From: Mycobacterium parmense
GTDB taxonomy: Bacteria > Actinomycetota > Actinomycetes > Mycobacteriales > Mycobacteriaceae
DNA length: 64,000 nt
Reading direction: 5' to 3'
NCBI RefSeq assembly: GCF_010730575.1
Contig: NZ_AP022614.1
Span: 2,418,001 to 2,482,000, forward strand
In this document: piece after piece, positions 49,309 through 59,248 of the stretch
How positions within the stretch are numbered: position 1 is the stretch's first letter
Layout: the number at the start of each line of letters is the position of its first letter
Notes under the pieces: model-generated
Database searches by the model: none
Told to the model about the DNA's origin: nothing
What the model saw: the letters and a program-made list of their open reading frames with translations, nothing else
Translations under genes and position numbers: made by a program

Positions 49309-50901
49309 TTAAAGCTCCCCGGCGTCGATCGCTTCCTTGACCTCCTGGGCGTGGGCCACCTGCTCGGGGGTGTAGCCGATGAGCAGCGCCGCACCGCCGA
49401 CGATGACGGCCACCCCGGCCACCCACAACAGCCCGTAGGTGTAGCCGTGGTCGAGCGCGTGCAGTTGCGCGGCGTTCATGAACTTCACCGGGCCGGTGGT
49501 GCCGCCCAGGTACAGCGTGCGCGAGGTGATCACCGCCTGGATGACGGCCAGCACCAGCGGACCGCCCAGGCTCTGCAGCATGAGCGCGATGGCCGACACC
49601 GGGCCGATCTGGTCGAATCCGACACCGGCGATCGCCGACAGGGTCAGCGGGACGACGCAGATGCCGATCCCGATTCCCCCGACGATGATCGGCAGCACCA
49701 GGTTGGGGAAGTAGGGCACGCCGCGCTGCATGAACAGCGAGCCGTAGATCATCGCCCAGAAGAGCAGGAGGCCGCCCCCGATGGTCAGCACCCGCGGGGA
49801 GAACCGCGACACCAGCTGAGACGACAGGCCGAGGCCGATCCCCATCGCGATCACGAACGGGATGAAGCCGACGCCGGCGCGCAGCGCGCTGTAGCCCAGG
49901 ACGTCCTGCACGTACAGGCCGATGCACACCGTCAGGCTGAACATGAGCCCGCCCGCCAGGAAGATCGCGACGAACGTCACCAGCCGGTTGCGGTCCCGGA
50001 ACAGCTCGAACGGGACGACGGGGTTCTCCGCGGTGCGCTCGACGATGACGAAGGCCAGGGCCGCACCCAGCGCCACCACCCCCGAGCCGATCGTGGTAAC
50101 CGAGACCCAGCCCTTTTCCGGACCCATCGAGAAGGCGAACACGGCGGCGGTGCAGGCCAGTGTGGCGAGCATCGCCCCGGTGGCGTCCAGCTTCATCCGC
50201 TCGCGGTTGGTCTCACGCAGCGCGGTGCGGGCCAGGTAGATCATCACCAGGCCGATAGGGACGTTGACCAGGAAAGCCAGCCGCCAGGACAGCTCGGTCA
50301 GCGCGCCGCCGACCACCAGGCCCATGACCGACCCGATCGCGGTCATGGCCGCGAACACCGCCGTCGCGAAGTTGCGCGCCGGCCCCTTGGGGAACGTGGT
50401 CGCGACGAGGGCGAGCCCGGTCGGCGAGGCGATGGCCGACCCGATGCCCTGCAGCAGCCGGGCGGTGACCATGGTCGCGTCGTCCCAGGCGACCGCGCAG
50501 AGCACCGACGAGATGGTGAACAGCGTCACGCCGACGATGAAGGTGCGCTTGCGCCCGATGGTGTCGCCGAGGCGCCCACCCAGCAGCATCAGGCCGCCGA
50601 AGGTGAGCACGTAGGCGGTGATCACCCAGCTGCGGCCCGCGTCGGACAGGCTCAGCTCGTTCTGGATCTTGGGGAGCGCGACGATGGCCACGGTGCTGTC
50701 CATGGTCGCCAGGAGCTGCATGCCGCCGATGGCGATCACGGCCGCGATGAACCGCCGGGAAGGCAGCCACGTGGGGTAGTACTTGCTCAGACGTGTGGGG
50801 GCGGTCTCCACCGGGCGCGCCTGGCGCGCCGGGGCCGGACGATCGGGGCGCGCAGAGGTCCAGTTGTGGACCGCGCGCTCACTGTCGTTGAGAGCCGTCA
50901 T
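49309..50901 (-). CDS. efpA: MFS drug efflux transporter EfpA
   Basis: A 530-residue transporter of the 14-helix DHA2 (QacA-like) branch of the major facilitator superfamily, the same length as Rv2846c. Motif A is GGLMLLGGRLGDTIGRKRTF; motif C-like segments are TAIGSVMGLVVGGALTELSW. In M. tuberculosis EfpA is essential and is induced by isoniazid and other drugs. The ATG at 50901 has AAGG upstream, and the preceding 33-base gap after cysG contains an AT-rich dyad. Confidence 0.93.
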   Translation of the reverse strand: MTALNDSERAVHNWTSARPDRPAPARQARPVETAPTRLSKYYPTWLPSRRFIAAVIAIGGMQLLATMDSTVAIVALPKIQNELSLSDAGRSWVITAYVLTFGGLMLLGGRLGDTIGRKRTFIVGVTLFTISSVLCAVAWDDATMVTARLLQGIGSAIASPTGLALVATTFPKGPARNFATAVFAAMTAIGSVMGLVVGGALTELSWRLAFLVNVPIGLVMIYLARTALRETNRERMKLDATGAMLATLACTAAVFAFSMGPEKGWVSVTTIGSGVVALGAALAFVIVERTAENPVVPFELFRDRNRLVTFVAIFLAGGLMFSLTVCIGLYVQDVLGYSALRAGVGFIPFVIAMGIGLGLSSQLVSRFSPRVLTIGGGLLLFWAMIYGSLFMQRGVPYFPNLVLPIIVGGIGIGICVVPLTLSAIAGVGFDQIGPVSAIALMLQSLGGPLVLAVIQAVITSRTLYLGGTTGPVKFMNAAQLHALDHGYTYGLLWVAGVAVIVGGAALLIGYTPEQVAHAQEVKEAIDAGEL

Positions 50902-50907
50902 AATGGG

Positions 50908-50921
50908 TTACCTTACAGTAA
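50908..50921 (-). promoter_or_regulatory. TTACTGTAAGGTAA dyad before efpA
   Basis: On the minus strand TTAC-TGTAAG-GTAA is a dyad, and TTAC-T-GTAA inside it is a second one. It overlaps TAAGGT (50910-50915), a possible -10 box 8 bases before the ATG. The gap between cysG and efpA is markedly AT-rich against its surroundings. It is a candidate repressor site. Confidence 0.45.
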
Positions 50922-50934
50922 TCTTAAGAATCGT

Positions 50935-52140
50935 TTAAAGCCCGAACGCGGCCACCGCCCCGATCACGATGATCGCGGGAGGTCGTATGCCCTCGGCGCG
51001 GATCTTCTCCGGCGTGTCGGCCAGCGTCGCCCGCAAAGTATGCTGTGCGGACGTCGTGCCGTGCTGCACCACGAGCACGGGCGTATCCGCAGGTCGGCCG
51101 CCTTTCAGTAGCACATCGGCGAACAGCTCGATGCGCTCCACGGCCATCAGCAAAACGATGGTGCCCGACATTGCTGCCAGCGCATCCCAATTCACTAACG
51201 ATTCGGGATGATCGGGCGCCAGATGCCCGCTGACCACCACGAACTCGTGGTTCATGGCCCGGTGCGTGACCGGAACCCCGGCCAGCGCGGGCACGCCTAT
51301 GGCACTCGTCACACCCGGCACCACCGTCACCGGGACGCCGGCGTCCGCGCACGCCAGCACCTCCTCGTAGCCGCGCGCGAACACGAACGGGTCGCCGCCC
51401 TTGAGGCGGACGACGAACTTTCCCGCCTTGGCGCGTTCGATCATGACGTCGTTGATGGCGTCCTGCGCCATCGCCCGGCCGTACGGGATCTTGGCGGCGT
51501 CGATGACCTCCACGTGCGGCGGCAGCTCGGCGAGCAGCTCGGCCGGCGCGAGCCGGTCGGCGACCACGACGTCGGCCTGGGCGAGCAGACGACGCCCACG
51601 CACGGTGATCAGTTCGGGGTCGCCGGGGCCGCCGCCGATCAGCGCCACCCCGCCGCGGGCGGCGTCGTGGCTCGCGGAACCCTCCGGGGTGATGAGGCCG
51701 GTCTGCAGGGCCTCCCGGATGGCCGAGCGGATGGCGGCCGACCGGCGATGCTCGCCGCCGGCGAGGACGCCGACCGCCAGACCCGCGTAGTTGAAGCTCG
51801 CCGGGGTCACCGCGGTTCCCTCCACGGCGACGTCGGCGCGCACGCAGAAGATGTGCCGGGTGTCGGCCTCGGCGACGATCGCCGCGTTCACCTGCGGGTC
51901 ATCGGTGGCGGCTATGGCGTACCAGGCGCCGGCGAGGTCGCCCTCCCGGTAGTCGCGCAGCGACAACGTGATTCCGGCCATCGCCTCGACCGCGGGCGTG
52001 GCGGTGCGCGAGATCACGTGCACGTCGGCCCCGCTGGCGATGAGCAGGGGTAACCGGCGCTGGGCCACCGAGCCGCCGCCGACCACGACGACCTTTTTGC
52101 CGGCCAGGCGCAGTCCAACAAGGTAGGAGCTCTCGGTCAC
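50935..52140 (-). CDS. cysG: Siroheme synthase CysG (uroporphyrinogen methyltransferase / dehydrogenase)
   Basis: A two-domain enzyme of 401 residues. The N-terminal precorrin-2 dehydrogenase part has the NAD motif KVVVVGGGSVAQRRLPLL and YREGDLAGAWYAIAATDDPQ. The C-terminal SUMT methyltransferase begins near residue 160 with VALIGGGPGDPELITVRGRR, followed by VVRLKGGDPFVFARGYEEV and VVPGVTSAIGVPALAGVPVT. It makes precorrin-2 for siroheme and cobalamin and lies next to cobB and cobO. The GTG at 52140 has its own -10 hexamer. Confidence 0.93.
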   Translation of the reverse strand: MTESSYLVGLRLAGKKVVVVGGGSVAQRRLPLLIASGADVHVISRTATPAVEAMAGITLSLRDYREGDLAGAWYAIAATDDPQVNAAIVAEADTRHIFCVRADVAVEGTAVTPASFNYAGLAVGVLAGGEHRRSAAIRSAIREALQTGLITPEGSASHDAARGGVALIGGGPGDPELITVRGRRLLAQADVVVADRLAPAELLAELPPHVEVIDAAKIPYGRAMAQDAINDVMIERAKAGKFVVRLKGGDPFVFARGYEEVLACADAGVPVTVVPGVTSAIGVPALAGVPVTHRAMNHEFVVVSGHLAPDHPESLVNWDALAAMSGTIVLLMAVERIELFADVLLKGGRPADTPVLVVQHGTTSAQHTLRATLADTPEKIRAEGIRPPAIIVIGAVAAFGL

Positions 52141-52146
52141 CCGGCA

Positions 52147-52152
52147 AGCCTA
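52147..52152 (-). promoter_or_regulatory. -10 hexamer of cysG (leaderless type)
   Basis: Minus-strand TAGGCT, 6 bases before the GTG at 52140, so cysG can be transcribed independently of cobB. Confidence 0.5.
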
Positions 52153-52167
52153 GCCGGGCGCCGCGGC

Positions 52168-53538
52168 CTAACCAGCGGGCCGGGCGGCGGCGTGCGCGAC
52201 GAAGCGCGCGACCGCCCGAGGCGCCGCGGCCGGGTGGGTGTGCAGGTAAGACGCGTGCACCCCGGCGTGCACGGCCCCGTCCTGCGCCCGGTCTGGGCCG
52301 TCGCCCCGATACACCCACGCCGGCGGATAGCCATCGCTGAAGGTGACTGTGGTGCGGTGGAATTCGTGGCCCACCGCCCGCTGGCCGACCGAATACAGCG
52401 GCGAGTCGGCGACCGCGACGGCGTCGCGGTAGGCCAGTGTGAGCCGCGAGGTGAACCGGGCCGAGCCGGCCAGCACAGCGCACATCGGATGGCCGTCGAG
52501 TTCGGTGGCCAGGTAGATCAGCCCGGCGCATTCGGCGTGGACGGGCGCCCCGGCGGCGGCAAGGGCGTTGATCTGTCGGCGGACGACGTCGTTGGCCGAC
52601 AGCTCTGCGGCGAACTGCTCGGGGAAGCCCCCGGGTAGCAGCACCGCGTCGGTGCCGTCGGGCAACGGGTCGGCGAGCGGGTCGAACTCGACCACCTCGG
52701 CGCCCGCGGCCCGCAGCAGCTCGGGATGTTCGGCGTAGCCGAAGCTGAAGGCCCTGCCGGCGGCCACGGCCACGGTGGCAGGCCCATGCGGCGGCTGCCC
52801 GATCGCGGTCGACGGGTCCCACGCCGGTCCGCCGTCGCGGCCCCCGGCCGTCGCGACGACGGCGGCCAGGTCGACGTGGCGGGCGACCAGGGCGGTCATC
52901 GCCTCGACCGCGAGCTCAGCGCGTCGCCCGTACTCGACGGCGGTCACCAGCCCGAGATGCCGTGAGGGCACCTCCAATTCGTCGATCCGGGGTATGGCGC
53001 CCAGCACCGGCACGCCGGCCTGCTCGCACGCCTGCCGCAGCACCTCCTCGTGCCGGGCCGAACCCACCCGGTTGAGGATCACGCCCGCCACCCGTGTCGC
53101 GGTGTCGAACGTCGAAAAGCCGTGCAGCAGTGCGGCCATGCTGTGGCTCTGACCGCGCGCATCGACGACGAGGATCACCGGCGCGCCCAGCAGGCCGGCG
53201 ACGTGGGCGGTGGAGCCGGTGGCGGGTGCGGTTGCCGAAGAGCCGATTCGGCCGTCGAACAGGCCCATGACACCCTCGACCACCGCGATGTCCGCGCCGC
53301 GGGCGCCGTGGGCGTACAGCGGCCCGATCAGCTGCTCGCCCACCAGCACCGGGTCGAGATTGCGGCCGGGGCGCCCCGCCGCGAGGGCGTGATAGCCGGG
53401 GTCGATGAAGTCCGGGCCGACCTTGAACGGGGCGACCGCGTGGCCGGCCCGTCGCAACGCGCCGATCAGACCCGTTGCGATCGTGGTTTTTCCGCTGCCG
53501 GAGGCCGGCGCGGAGACGACGACGGCGGGAACGCTCAC
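52168..53538 (-). CDS. cobB: Cobyrinic acid a,c-diamide synthase (CobB)
   Basis: A 456-residue glutamine-dependent amidase of cobalamin synthesis. The ATP-binding domain has VVVSAPASGSGKTTIATGLI and PFKVGPDFIDPGYHALAAGR. The C-terminal class I glutamine amidotransferase domain has the cysteine in APVHAECAGLIYLATELDG and a histidine in GVHASYLHTHPAA. I chose the GTG at 53538 (VSVPAVVVS) on homology to Rv2848c; an upstream frame to 53598 adds 20 unlikely residues. Confidence 0.94.
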   Translation of the reverse strand: MSVPAVVVSAPASGSGKTTIATGLIGALRRAGHAVAPFKVGPDFIDPGYHALAAGRPGRNLDPVLVGEQLIGPLYAHGARGADIAVVEGVMGLFDGRIGSSATAPATGSTAHVAGLLGAPVILVVDARGQSHSMAALLHGFSTFDTATRVAGVILNRVGSARHEEVLRQACEQAGVPVLGAIPRIDELEVPSRHLGLVTAVEYGRRAELAVEAMTALVARHVDLAAVVATAGGRDGGPAWDPSTAIGQPPHGPATVAVAAGRAFSFGYAEHPELLRAAGAEVVEFDPLADPLPDGTDAVLLPGGFPEQFAAELSANDVVRRQINALAAAGAPVHAECAGLIYLATELDGHPMCAVLAGSARFTSRLTLAYRDAVAVADSPLYSVGQRAVGHEFHRTTVTFSDGYPPAWVYRGDGPDRAQDGAVHAGVHASYLHTHPAAAPRAVARFVAHAAARPAG

Positions 53539-53626
53539 CGGCGGACCCGCGAACGTCCGCAGAATGACAGTGAACACGGCGTGTCGCCGTACAGACACGG
53601 GCGCTCGCGGGCGAATCGGGCGGCGT

Positions 53627-54241
53627 TCACCACTCGATGCCCTTCTGGCCCTTGCGGCCCGCGTCCATCGGGTGCTTGACCTTGGTCATCTCGGTGACCA
53701 GGTCGGCGGCCGCGACCAGCCGCGCGGGCGCGTCACGGCCGGTGATCACCACGTGCTGGTGACCGGGCCGCGCGAGCAGGGCGTCGACCACCTCGTCGAC
53801 ATCCATCCAGCCCCACTTCAGCGGGTAGGTGAACTCGTCGAGCACGTAGAAGTCGTGTTGCTGCGCCGAAAGCCGACGTGCGATCTCGGCCCAGCCCTCC
53901 GCGGCGGCCGCGGCGTGGTCGGCCTCGCTACCCGCCTTGCGCGACCACGACCAGCCCACTCCCATCTTGTGCCATTCGACGGGCCCGCCGACCCCGTGTT
54001 GCCGGTGCAACTCGCCGAGTTGGCGGAAGGCCGCCTCCTCGCCCACCTTCCACTTGGCGCTCTTGACGAACTGGAAGACCGCGACGTCGAGCCCGACGTT
54101 CCAGGCGCGCAACGCCATTCCGAACGCGGCCGTCGACTTCCCCTTGCCGGCGCCGGTGTGCACGGCCAGCACCGGGGCGTTGCGCCGGGCCCGGGTGGTC
54201 AAACCGTCGTCGGGGACTTGCAGCGGAGTTCCCTGCGGCAT
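53627..54241 (-). CDS. cobO: Cob(I)alamin adenosyltransferase (CobO/CobA type)
   Basis: A 204-residue P-loop enzyme that adenosylates corrinoids. It has VHTGAGKGKSTAAFGMALRA, VAVFQFVKSAKWKVGEEAAF, the FYVLDEFTYPLKWGWMDVDE segment and HVVITGRDAPARLVAAADLV, as in Rv2849c. The ATG at 54241 follows GGAGGTGAG. It lies 22 bases after the Mg-chelatase-like gene and 88 bases before cobB. Confidence 0.94.
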   Translation of the reverse strand: MPQGTPLQVPDDGLTTRARRNAPVLAVHTGAGKGKSTAAFGMALRAWNVGLDVAVFQFVKSAKWKVGEEAAFRQLGELHRQHGVGGPVEWHKMGVGWSWSRKAGSEADHAAAAAEGWAEIARRLSAQQHDFYVLDEFTYPLKWGWMDVDEVVDALLARPGHQHVVITGRDAPARLVAAADLVTEMTKVKHPMDAGRKGQKGIEW

Positions 54242-54263
54242 GAACGCTCACCTCCCTCCGCCA

Positions 54264-56120
54264 TCAGGCCGCGTCGCGCACGGTCTGCGTCAACGACTCG
54301 GCATGCAACTGTTCGAGCCGCACGACCGGCGCGCCCAGCTGGCGCGCCAGCTGCCCGGCCAGCCCGAGGCGCACGTACGACGTCTCGCAGTCGACCACCA
54401 CCGCGGCCGCCCCCTCGGCGACCAGCCGGGCGGCCGCGGAGCGGCTGCGGCCCAACGGGTCCGGCCCCGCGGTGGCCCGTCCGTCGGTGAGCACCACCAC
54501 CAGGGGACGGCGGGCCCGGTCGCGCGACTTCTCCCGCACGATCAGCTCGCGCGCGGCGAGGAGGCCCTCGGCCAGCGGCGTCCTGCCGCCGGTGTCGAAG
54601 CCCTCCAGCCGCCGCGCGGCGATGTGCGCCGACGACGTCGGCGGCAGCAGCAGCCGAGCCTCCTGCCCGCGGAACGTGATGACCGCGACCTTGTCGCGCC
54701 GCTGGTAGGCGTCGCGCAGCAGCGACAGCGTGGCGCCGCCGACCGCGGCCATGCGGTCGCGGGCGGCCATCGAACCCGACGCGTCGACCACGAATATCAC
54801 CAGGTTGCCTTCGCGCCCTTCGCGGATCGCCCGCCGCACGTCCTGCGGCGCGGGGCGCAGCGGACCGGCGCCGGCGCGGCCGGCGGCCGACAGCAGAGTG
54901 GCGAACAGATGCAGCCCGTGCGCGCCCGCGGCGGCCCCTTGGGCGCCGTCGGCGGCCGCCACCACGCTGCCGGAGCTGTTGCGGGCCCGCGACCGCCGCC
55001 CCGGGGCGCCGGCGCCCAGCCCGGGCACCGTCAGGGCGCGCGTGCGGAACACCTTCGACGGCGGGGCGCTGGGCCGCGGTGGCGCGGGCTGGCCGGCGGA
55101 ATTCGAATTGCTCTGCGGGACACCGTCTTGTGCAGCCGGGTCGTGCGCTGATGGGCCGCCGCCCGGCGGATCGGGATCGGCGTCCGGGTCGGGCCCGGCG
55201 TCTGCGCGGGCCAGCGCGTCGTCGAGCTGGCCGCGGTCGAGGGCCGGGTCGTCGAACGGGTCGCGCCGGCGCCGGTGCGGCAGCGCCAACTCGGCCGCCA
55301 CCCGGATGTCCTCCTGGGCAACGCGGTTCGCGCCGCGCCAGGCGGCGTGCGCGGCGGCGGTGCGCGCCACCACCAGGTCGGCTCGCATCCCGTCGACGTC
55401 GAAGGCCGCGCACACCGACGCGATCCGCCGTAACTCGTTGTCCGGCAGCACCACGTCGGCGGCGAGCGCCCGGGCCGCGGCGATCCGACCGGCCAGCTCG
55501 GCGTCCGCGTCGGCATAGCGGGCGGCGAACCCGTCGGGATCGGCCTCGTAAGCCATCCGCTGCCGGACGACTTCCATGCGCACCTCGACGTCCCGGGAGG
55601 CGCGCACCTCGACAGTGAGGCCGAACCGGTCCAGCAGCTGCGGACGCAGCTCTCCCTCCTCGGGATTCATGGTGCCGATGAGCACGAACCGGGCCTCGTG
55701 CGTGTGCGAGACCCCGTCACGCTCGACGTGCACCCGCCCCATCGCGGCGGCGTCGAGCAACACGTCGACCAGGTGATCGTGCAGCAGGTTGACCTCGTCG
55801 ACGTAGAGCACGCCGCCGTGCGCCCGGGCCAACAGCCCGGGCGAGAAGGCGTGCTCGCCGTCGCGCAGCACCCGCTGCAGGTCCAACGACCCGATGACCC
55901 GGTCTTCGGTTGCGCCCAAAGGCATTTCGACGAGGCCGCTACCGTCGTTGCCGGTCGCGGCGGACAGCAGCGAGGCCAGCCCGCGCACGGCCGTCGACTT
56001 GGCCGTGCCCTTCTCGCCGCGGATCAGCGCGCCGCCGATCTCCGGGCGCACGGCGCACAGCAGCAGCGCGAGCCGCAGCGTGTCTTGCCCGACGATCGCG
56101 CTGAACGGGTACGGCCTCAC
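54264..56120 (-). CDS. Magnesium/cobalt chelatase-like AAA+/VWA fusion protein (Rv2850c)
   Basis: A 618-residue protein joining a ChlI-type AAA+ ATPase and a ChlD-type von Willebrand A domain. The ATPase has [19 protein letters not shown] (Walker A), [12 protein letters not shown] (Walker B), [21 protein letters not shown] Pro/Asp-rich linker covers about residues 300-400. The VWA domain has the metal site [27 protein letters not shown] and [13 protein letters not shown]. Its place among cobalamin genes suggests that it drives cobalt insertion with a CobN-like subunit encoded elsewhere. The GTG overlaps the preceding GNAT stop by four bases. Confidence 0.9.
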   Translation of the reverse strand: MRPYPFSAIVGQDTLRLALLLCAVRPEIGGALIRGEKGTAKSTAVRGLASLLSAATGNDGSGLVEMPLGATEDRVIGSLDLQRVLRDGEHAFSPGLLARAHGGVLYVDEVNLLHDHLVDVLLDAAAMGRVHVERDGVSHTHEARFVLIGTMNPEEGELRPQLLDRFGLTVEVRASRDVEVRMEVVRQRMAYEADPDGFAARYADADAELAGRIAAARALAADVVLPDNELRRIASVCAAFDVDGMRADLVVARTAAAHAAWRGANRVAQEDIRVAAELALPHRRRRDPFDDPALDRGQLDDALARADAGPDPDADPDPPGGGPSAHDPAAQDGVPQSNSNSAGQPAPPRPSAPPSKVFRTRALTVPGLGAGAPGRRSRARNSSGSVVAAADGAQGAAAGAHGLHLFATLLSAAGRAGAGPLRPAPQDVRRAIREGREGNLVIFVVDASGSMAARDRMAAVGGATLSLLRDAYQRRDKVAVITFRGQEARLLLPPTSSAHIAARRLEGFDTGGRTPLAEGLLAARELIVREKSRDRARRPLVVVLTDGRATAGPDPLGRSRSAAARLVAEGAAAVVVDCETSYVRLGLAGQLARQLGAPVVRLEQLHAESLTQTVRDAA

Positions 56121-56587
56121 GGCAGCTGCGCCAGACCCGAGCCGGGCCGCAGCATCGGCACGTGCGGGACGCCGCCGTCGAGGAAATCCTCGCCGTCGCG
56201 GATGAATCCGTGCTGGGCGTACATCTCGGCCAGATACGTCTGGGCGTCGATCCGGCACGGGCAATTGCCGACCTCGGCCAGCGCCGCCCGCAGCAGGCGG
56301 GTGGTGTGGCCCTGCCCGCGCGCGGCGCGCTTGGTGCACAACCGGCCGATCCGGAAGACTTTCTCGCCGCCGGGGTGCTCCTCCATCAGCCGCAGCGTGC
56401 AGATCACCTCGCCGTCGGACGTTTCCAGCCAAAAGTGCCGGGTTTCGGCGAGCAGGTCGCGCCCGTCCAGCTCGGGGTACGGCGCCGCCTGCTCGACCAC
56501 GAACACCTCCACCCGCAGCTTCAGCAGCTCGTAAAGCGTCTTGGCGTCAAGGTCTTTGGCCCAGGCGCGTCGCAAAGCCTCGCTCAT
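56117..56587 (-). CDS. GNAT acetyltransferase, ElaA-like (Rv2851c)
   Basis: A 156-residue acetyltransferase of the ElaA type, the same length as Rv2851c. It has [20 protein letters not shown], the acetyl-CoA loop [20 protein letters not shown] and [20 protein letters not shown]. The substrate is unknown. The ATG at 56587 overlaps the stop of mqo by four bases, and its stop overlaps the next start, so mqo, this gene and the chelatase-like gene are one coupled operon. A frame extends upstream to 56632 within mqo. Confidence 0.86.
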   Translation of the reverse strand: MSEALRRAWAKDLDAKTLYELLKLRVEVFVVEQAAPYPELDGRDLLAETRHFWLETSDGEVICTLRLMEEHPGGEKVFRIGRLCTKRAARGQGHTTRLLRAALAEVGNCPCRIDAQTYLAEMYAQHGFIRDGEDFLDGGVPHVPMLRPGSGLAQLP

Positions 56588-58077
56588 GACCGGACCATCC
56601 CCAATTGCAGCACCTTGCTCCCCCAAGCCCATACCTCGTCGTAAAGCCCCGGCTCCCGGGACAACTCAACCCCCAGCGACGGCACCATCTCCTTCAGGGC
56701 GGGCAGCCAGGAGCGGTAGCGGTCCGGGAAGCACATGCGTAACACGTCGAGCATCGCCGCGACCGACGTCGACGCCCCCGGGGACCCGCCGAGCAGTCCG
56801 GCGATGCTGCCGTCGGCGGCGCCCACCAGCGTGGTGTTGAAGTCGAGCACGCCGCCCCGGCGTTTGTCGCGCCGGATCACCTGCACCCGCTGACCGGCGA
56901 CCGTCAGCTCCCAGTCGGCATCCGCTGCCCGGGGCGCGAATTCGCGCAGCACGTGCAGCCGGTCGGGCTCGGAGAGCCGCAGCTGGCCGATCAGGTAGCT
57001 CAGCAGCGTCAGTTGAGTGACGCCGACGCCCACCATCGACGCCAGATTGTGCGGCTTGATCGAGCGGGGCAGGTCGGTGACGCGGCCGTGCTTGAGGAAC
57101 TTGGGTGACCACCCCGCGTAGGGCCCGAACACCAGCCACGACTTGCCGTTGACGAACCGCAGGTCGAGGTGCAGCGCGCCCAGCGGCGGCGCTCCCGGCG
57201 CCGGCATTCCGTAGACCTTGGCCCGGTGCGCGGCGACCAGCGCCGGGTTGTCAGCCCGCAGGAACCGGCCCCCGATCGGGAAACCGGCGAAGCCCCTGAC
57301 CTCTTCGATGCCGGACTTCTGTAGCAGCGGCAGGGCGTCCCCGCCCGCGCCGACGAACACAAACCGGGCGTTCAGCCGCCGCTTCACGCCGGTGCGCCGA
57401 TTGCCGATCAACAGCGTCCAGCGGCCGTCGGAGTCCCGCGTGAGGTTGCGGACTTCGTGCCCGAACAGCGCCGTGGCGCCGTGGCGCACGCAGTAGCCGA
57501 CGAGCTGACGAGACAGCGCGCCGAAATCGACGTCGGTGCCGTGCGGGGCCCAGTTGAGTGCGGTCGGCTCGGACCAGTCGCGCCCGGCGGCCATCAGCGG
57601 CAGCCGGCGGACGAACTCGTCGGCGTCGTCGATGAGTTCCGTGCCCGCAAACAGCGGGTTGGCCGCCAGCGCTTGCTGCCGCCGTCGCAGGTAGTCGACG
57701 CGGTGGGCGCCGCGCACGAAGCTCACGTGCGGGATCGGGCTGACGAATCCGGCGTCGGTGAGGATGCCATTCTCGACGGCATAGGCCCAGAACTGACGGC
57801 TCACCTGGAACTGCTCGTTGATACGCACCGCTTTGGTGATGTCGATGGAGCCGTCGGCGTTCTGCGGGGTGTAGTTCAGCTCGCACAGCGCGGAATGCCC
57901 GGTGCCGGCGTTGTTCCAGGGACTGCTGCTCTCGGCGGCGACGGCGTCGAGCCGCTCGATGACGGTGATGGACCAGTCCGGCTGCAGCCGGCGCAGCAGG
58001 GCACCGAGCGTGGCGCTCATGATGCCCGCGCCGACCAGCGCGACGTCCGTCCGCGCGGTTTCCGCCACCGATGACAC
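56584..58077 (-). CDS. mqo: Malate:quinone oxidoreductase
   Basis: A 497-residue FAD-dependent membrane-associated enzyme that oxidises malate and reduces quinone. The FAD motif is [20 protein letters not shown], with [20 protein letters not shown] and [20 protein letters not shown]; the C-terminus has [20 protein letters not shown]. The GTG at 58077 has AGGAAGGA upstream. In M. tuberculosis a PE_PGRS gene lies between mqo and the next hydrolase; it is absent here. Confidence 0.94.
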   Translation of the reverse strand: MSSVAETARTDVALVGAGIMSATLGALLRRLQPDWSITVIERLDAVAAESSSPWNNAGTGHSALCELNYTPQNADGSIDITKAVRINEQFQVSRQFWAYAVENGILTDAGFVSPIPHVSFVRGAHRVDYLRRRQQALAANPLFAGTELIDDADEFVRRLPLMAAGRDWSEPTALNWAPHGTDVDFGALSRQLVGYCVRHGATALFGHEVRNLTRDSDGRWTLLIGNRRTGVKRRLNARFVFVGAGGDALPLLQKSGIEEVRGFAGFPIGGRFLRADNPALVAAHRAKVYGMPAPGAPPLGALHLDLRFVNGKSWLVFGPYAGWSPKFLKHGRVTDLPRSIKPHNLASMVGVGVTQLTLLSYLIGQLRLSEPDRLHVLREFAPRAADADWELTVAGQRVQVIRRDKRRGGVLDFNTTLVGAADGSIAGLLGGSPGASTSVAAMLDVLRMCFPDRYRSWLPALKEMVPSLGVELSREPGLYDEVWAWGSKVLQLGMVRS

Positions 58078-58185
58078 GGGTTTCGTCGGTCCTTCCTGAC
58101 GTCGTTCGGCGATCCCGCCCGTTTCTCAGGTTATCCCGACGCGACCTGCTCCAACGACCTGTGCCTCCCGGTGATGGGACGCCGC

Positions 58186-58191
58186 TAAGCT
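58186..58191 (+). promoter_or_regulatory. -10 hexamer of the Rv2854-like gene (leaderless type)
   Basis: TAAGCT, 6 bases before the GTG at 58198. Confidence 0.5.
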
Positions 58192-58197
58192 GGCGTC

Positions 58198-59217
58198 GTG
58201 ACTGGCTGGCAGCCCGATGTCCTGCCGGGCTACTGGCAGCGCACCATCCCGCTGGGGTCCGACCCGGCCGGCGAGGGCGAGATCGTCGCGACACTGGTGC
58301 GGCGAGGCCGCGAGCAGGCGGCGGCTCGCCCCGCCCACGCCGTCCTGGCGGTGCACGGCTACACCGACTACTTCTTCCACACCGCGCTGGCCGACCACTT
58401 CGCCGAGCGCGGGTTCGCGTTCTACGCGCTGGACCTGCAAAAGTGCGGCCGGTCGCACCGCGAGGGCCAGACGCCGCACTTCGTCACCGACCTCGCCAAC
58501 TACGACGCCGAGCTCACCCACGCCCTGCGGATGGTCGCCGAGCAGACCGGTCCGGGCCGGGTGATGGTGTACGGCCATTCCGCCGGCGGGCTCATCGTCT
58601 CGCTGTGGCTGGACCGGCTGCGACGACGGGATGCGGCTACGCACGCCTGCATCGGCGGCCTGGTGCTCAACAGCCCGTTTCTGGATCTGCACGGACCGGC
58701 GATCCTGCGCCACTGGGTGACCTCGGCGCTGCTGGCCGGGCTGTCGCGGGCGCGATCCAAGGGCGTGGCGCGCACGCCCGGCGTGGGCGGATACGGCACC
58801 ACTTTGCATCGGGACTACTCCGGCGAGTTCGACTACAACCTGCAGTGGAAACCCGTGGGCGGCTTCCCGATCACGTTCGGCTGGCTGCACGCCGTGCGCC
58901 GTGGCCAGGCCCGGCTGCACCGCGGGCTCGACGTCGGCGTACCCAACCTGATCCTGCGGTCGGACCACAGCGTGCGCGAGAGCACCGACCCGGCGGCGAT
59001 GCAGCGCGGTGATGCGGTGCTCGACGTCACCCAGATCGCCCGGTGGGCGGGCTGCATCGGGAATCGCAGCACCGTCGTCCCGGTCGCCGACGCCAAACAC
59101 GACGTGTTCCTGTCACTGCCGTGGCCGCGCCGACTGGCCTACCGGCAACTCGACCTCTGGCTGGATCATCACCTCGGCGCCCAGACCGACGCCCCGGCGT
59201 TGTCCGAGGACGGGTGA
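58198..59217 (+). CDS. Alpha/beta hydrolase (Rv2854-like)
   Basis: A 339-residue serine hydrolase resembling monoacylglycerol lipase/lysophospholipase types. It has AVLAVHGYTDYFFHTALADH, FYALDLQKCGRSHREGQTPH and the nucleophile YGHSAGGLIVSLWLD near residue 125; the histidine is in VADAKHDVFLSLP near the C-terminus, with an acidic residue likely in ILRSDHSVRE. The substrate is unknown. It is divergent from mqo and convergent with the Fur-family gene. Confidence 0.85.
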   Translation: MTGWQPDVLPGYWQRTIPLGSDPAGEGEIVATLVRRGREQAAARPAHAVLAVHGYTDYFFHTALADHFAERGFAFYALDLQKCGRSHREGQTPHFVTDLANYDAELTHALRMVAEQTGPGRVMVYGHSAGGLIVSLWLDRLRRRDAATHACIGGLVLNSPFLDLHGPAILRHWVTSALLAGLSRARSKGVARTPGVGGYGTTLHRDYSGEFDYNLQWKPVGGFPITFGWLHAVRRGQARLHRGLDVGVPNLILRSDHSVRESTDPAAMQRGDAVLDVTQIARWAGCIGNRSTVVPVADAKHDVFLSLPWPRRLAYRQLDLWLDHHLGAQTDAPALSEDG

Positions 59218-59248
59218 CGGGCCGCGCGGGATGCGCGGGATGCAAACC

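Noticed and set aside
53539..54263. Search for a cobalamin riboswitch near the cob genes
   Set aside because: Neither the 88-base cobB-cobO gap nor the 22-base cobO-chelatase gap can hold one, and no B12-box-like segment was recognised.
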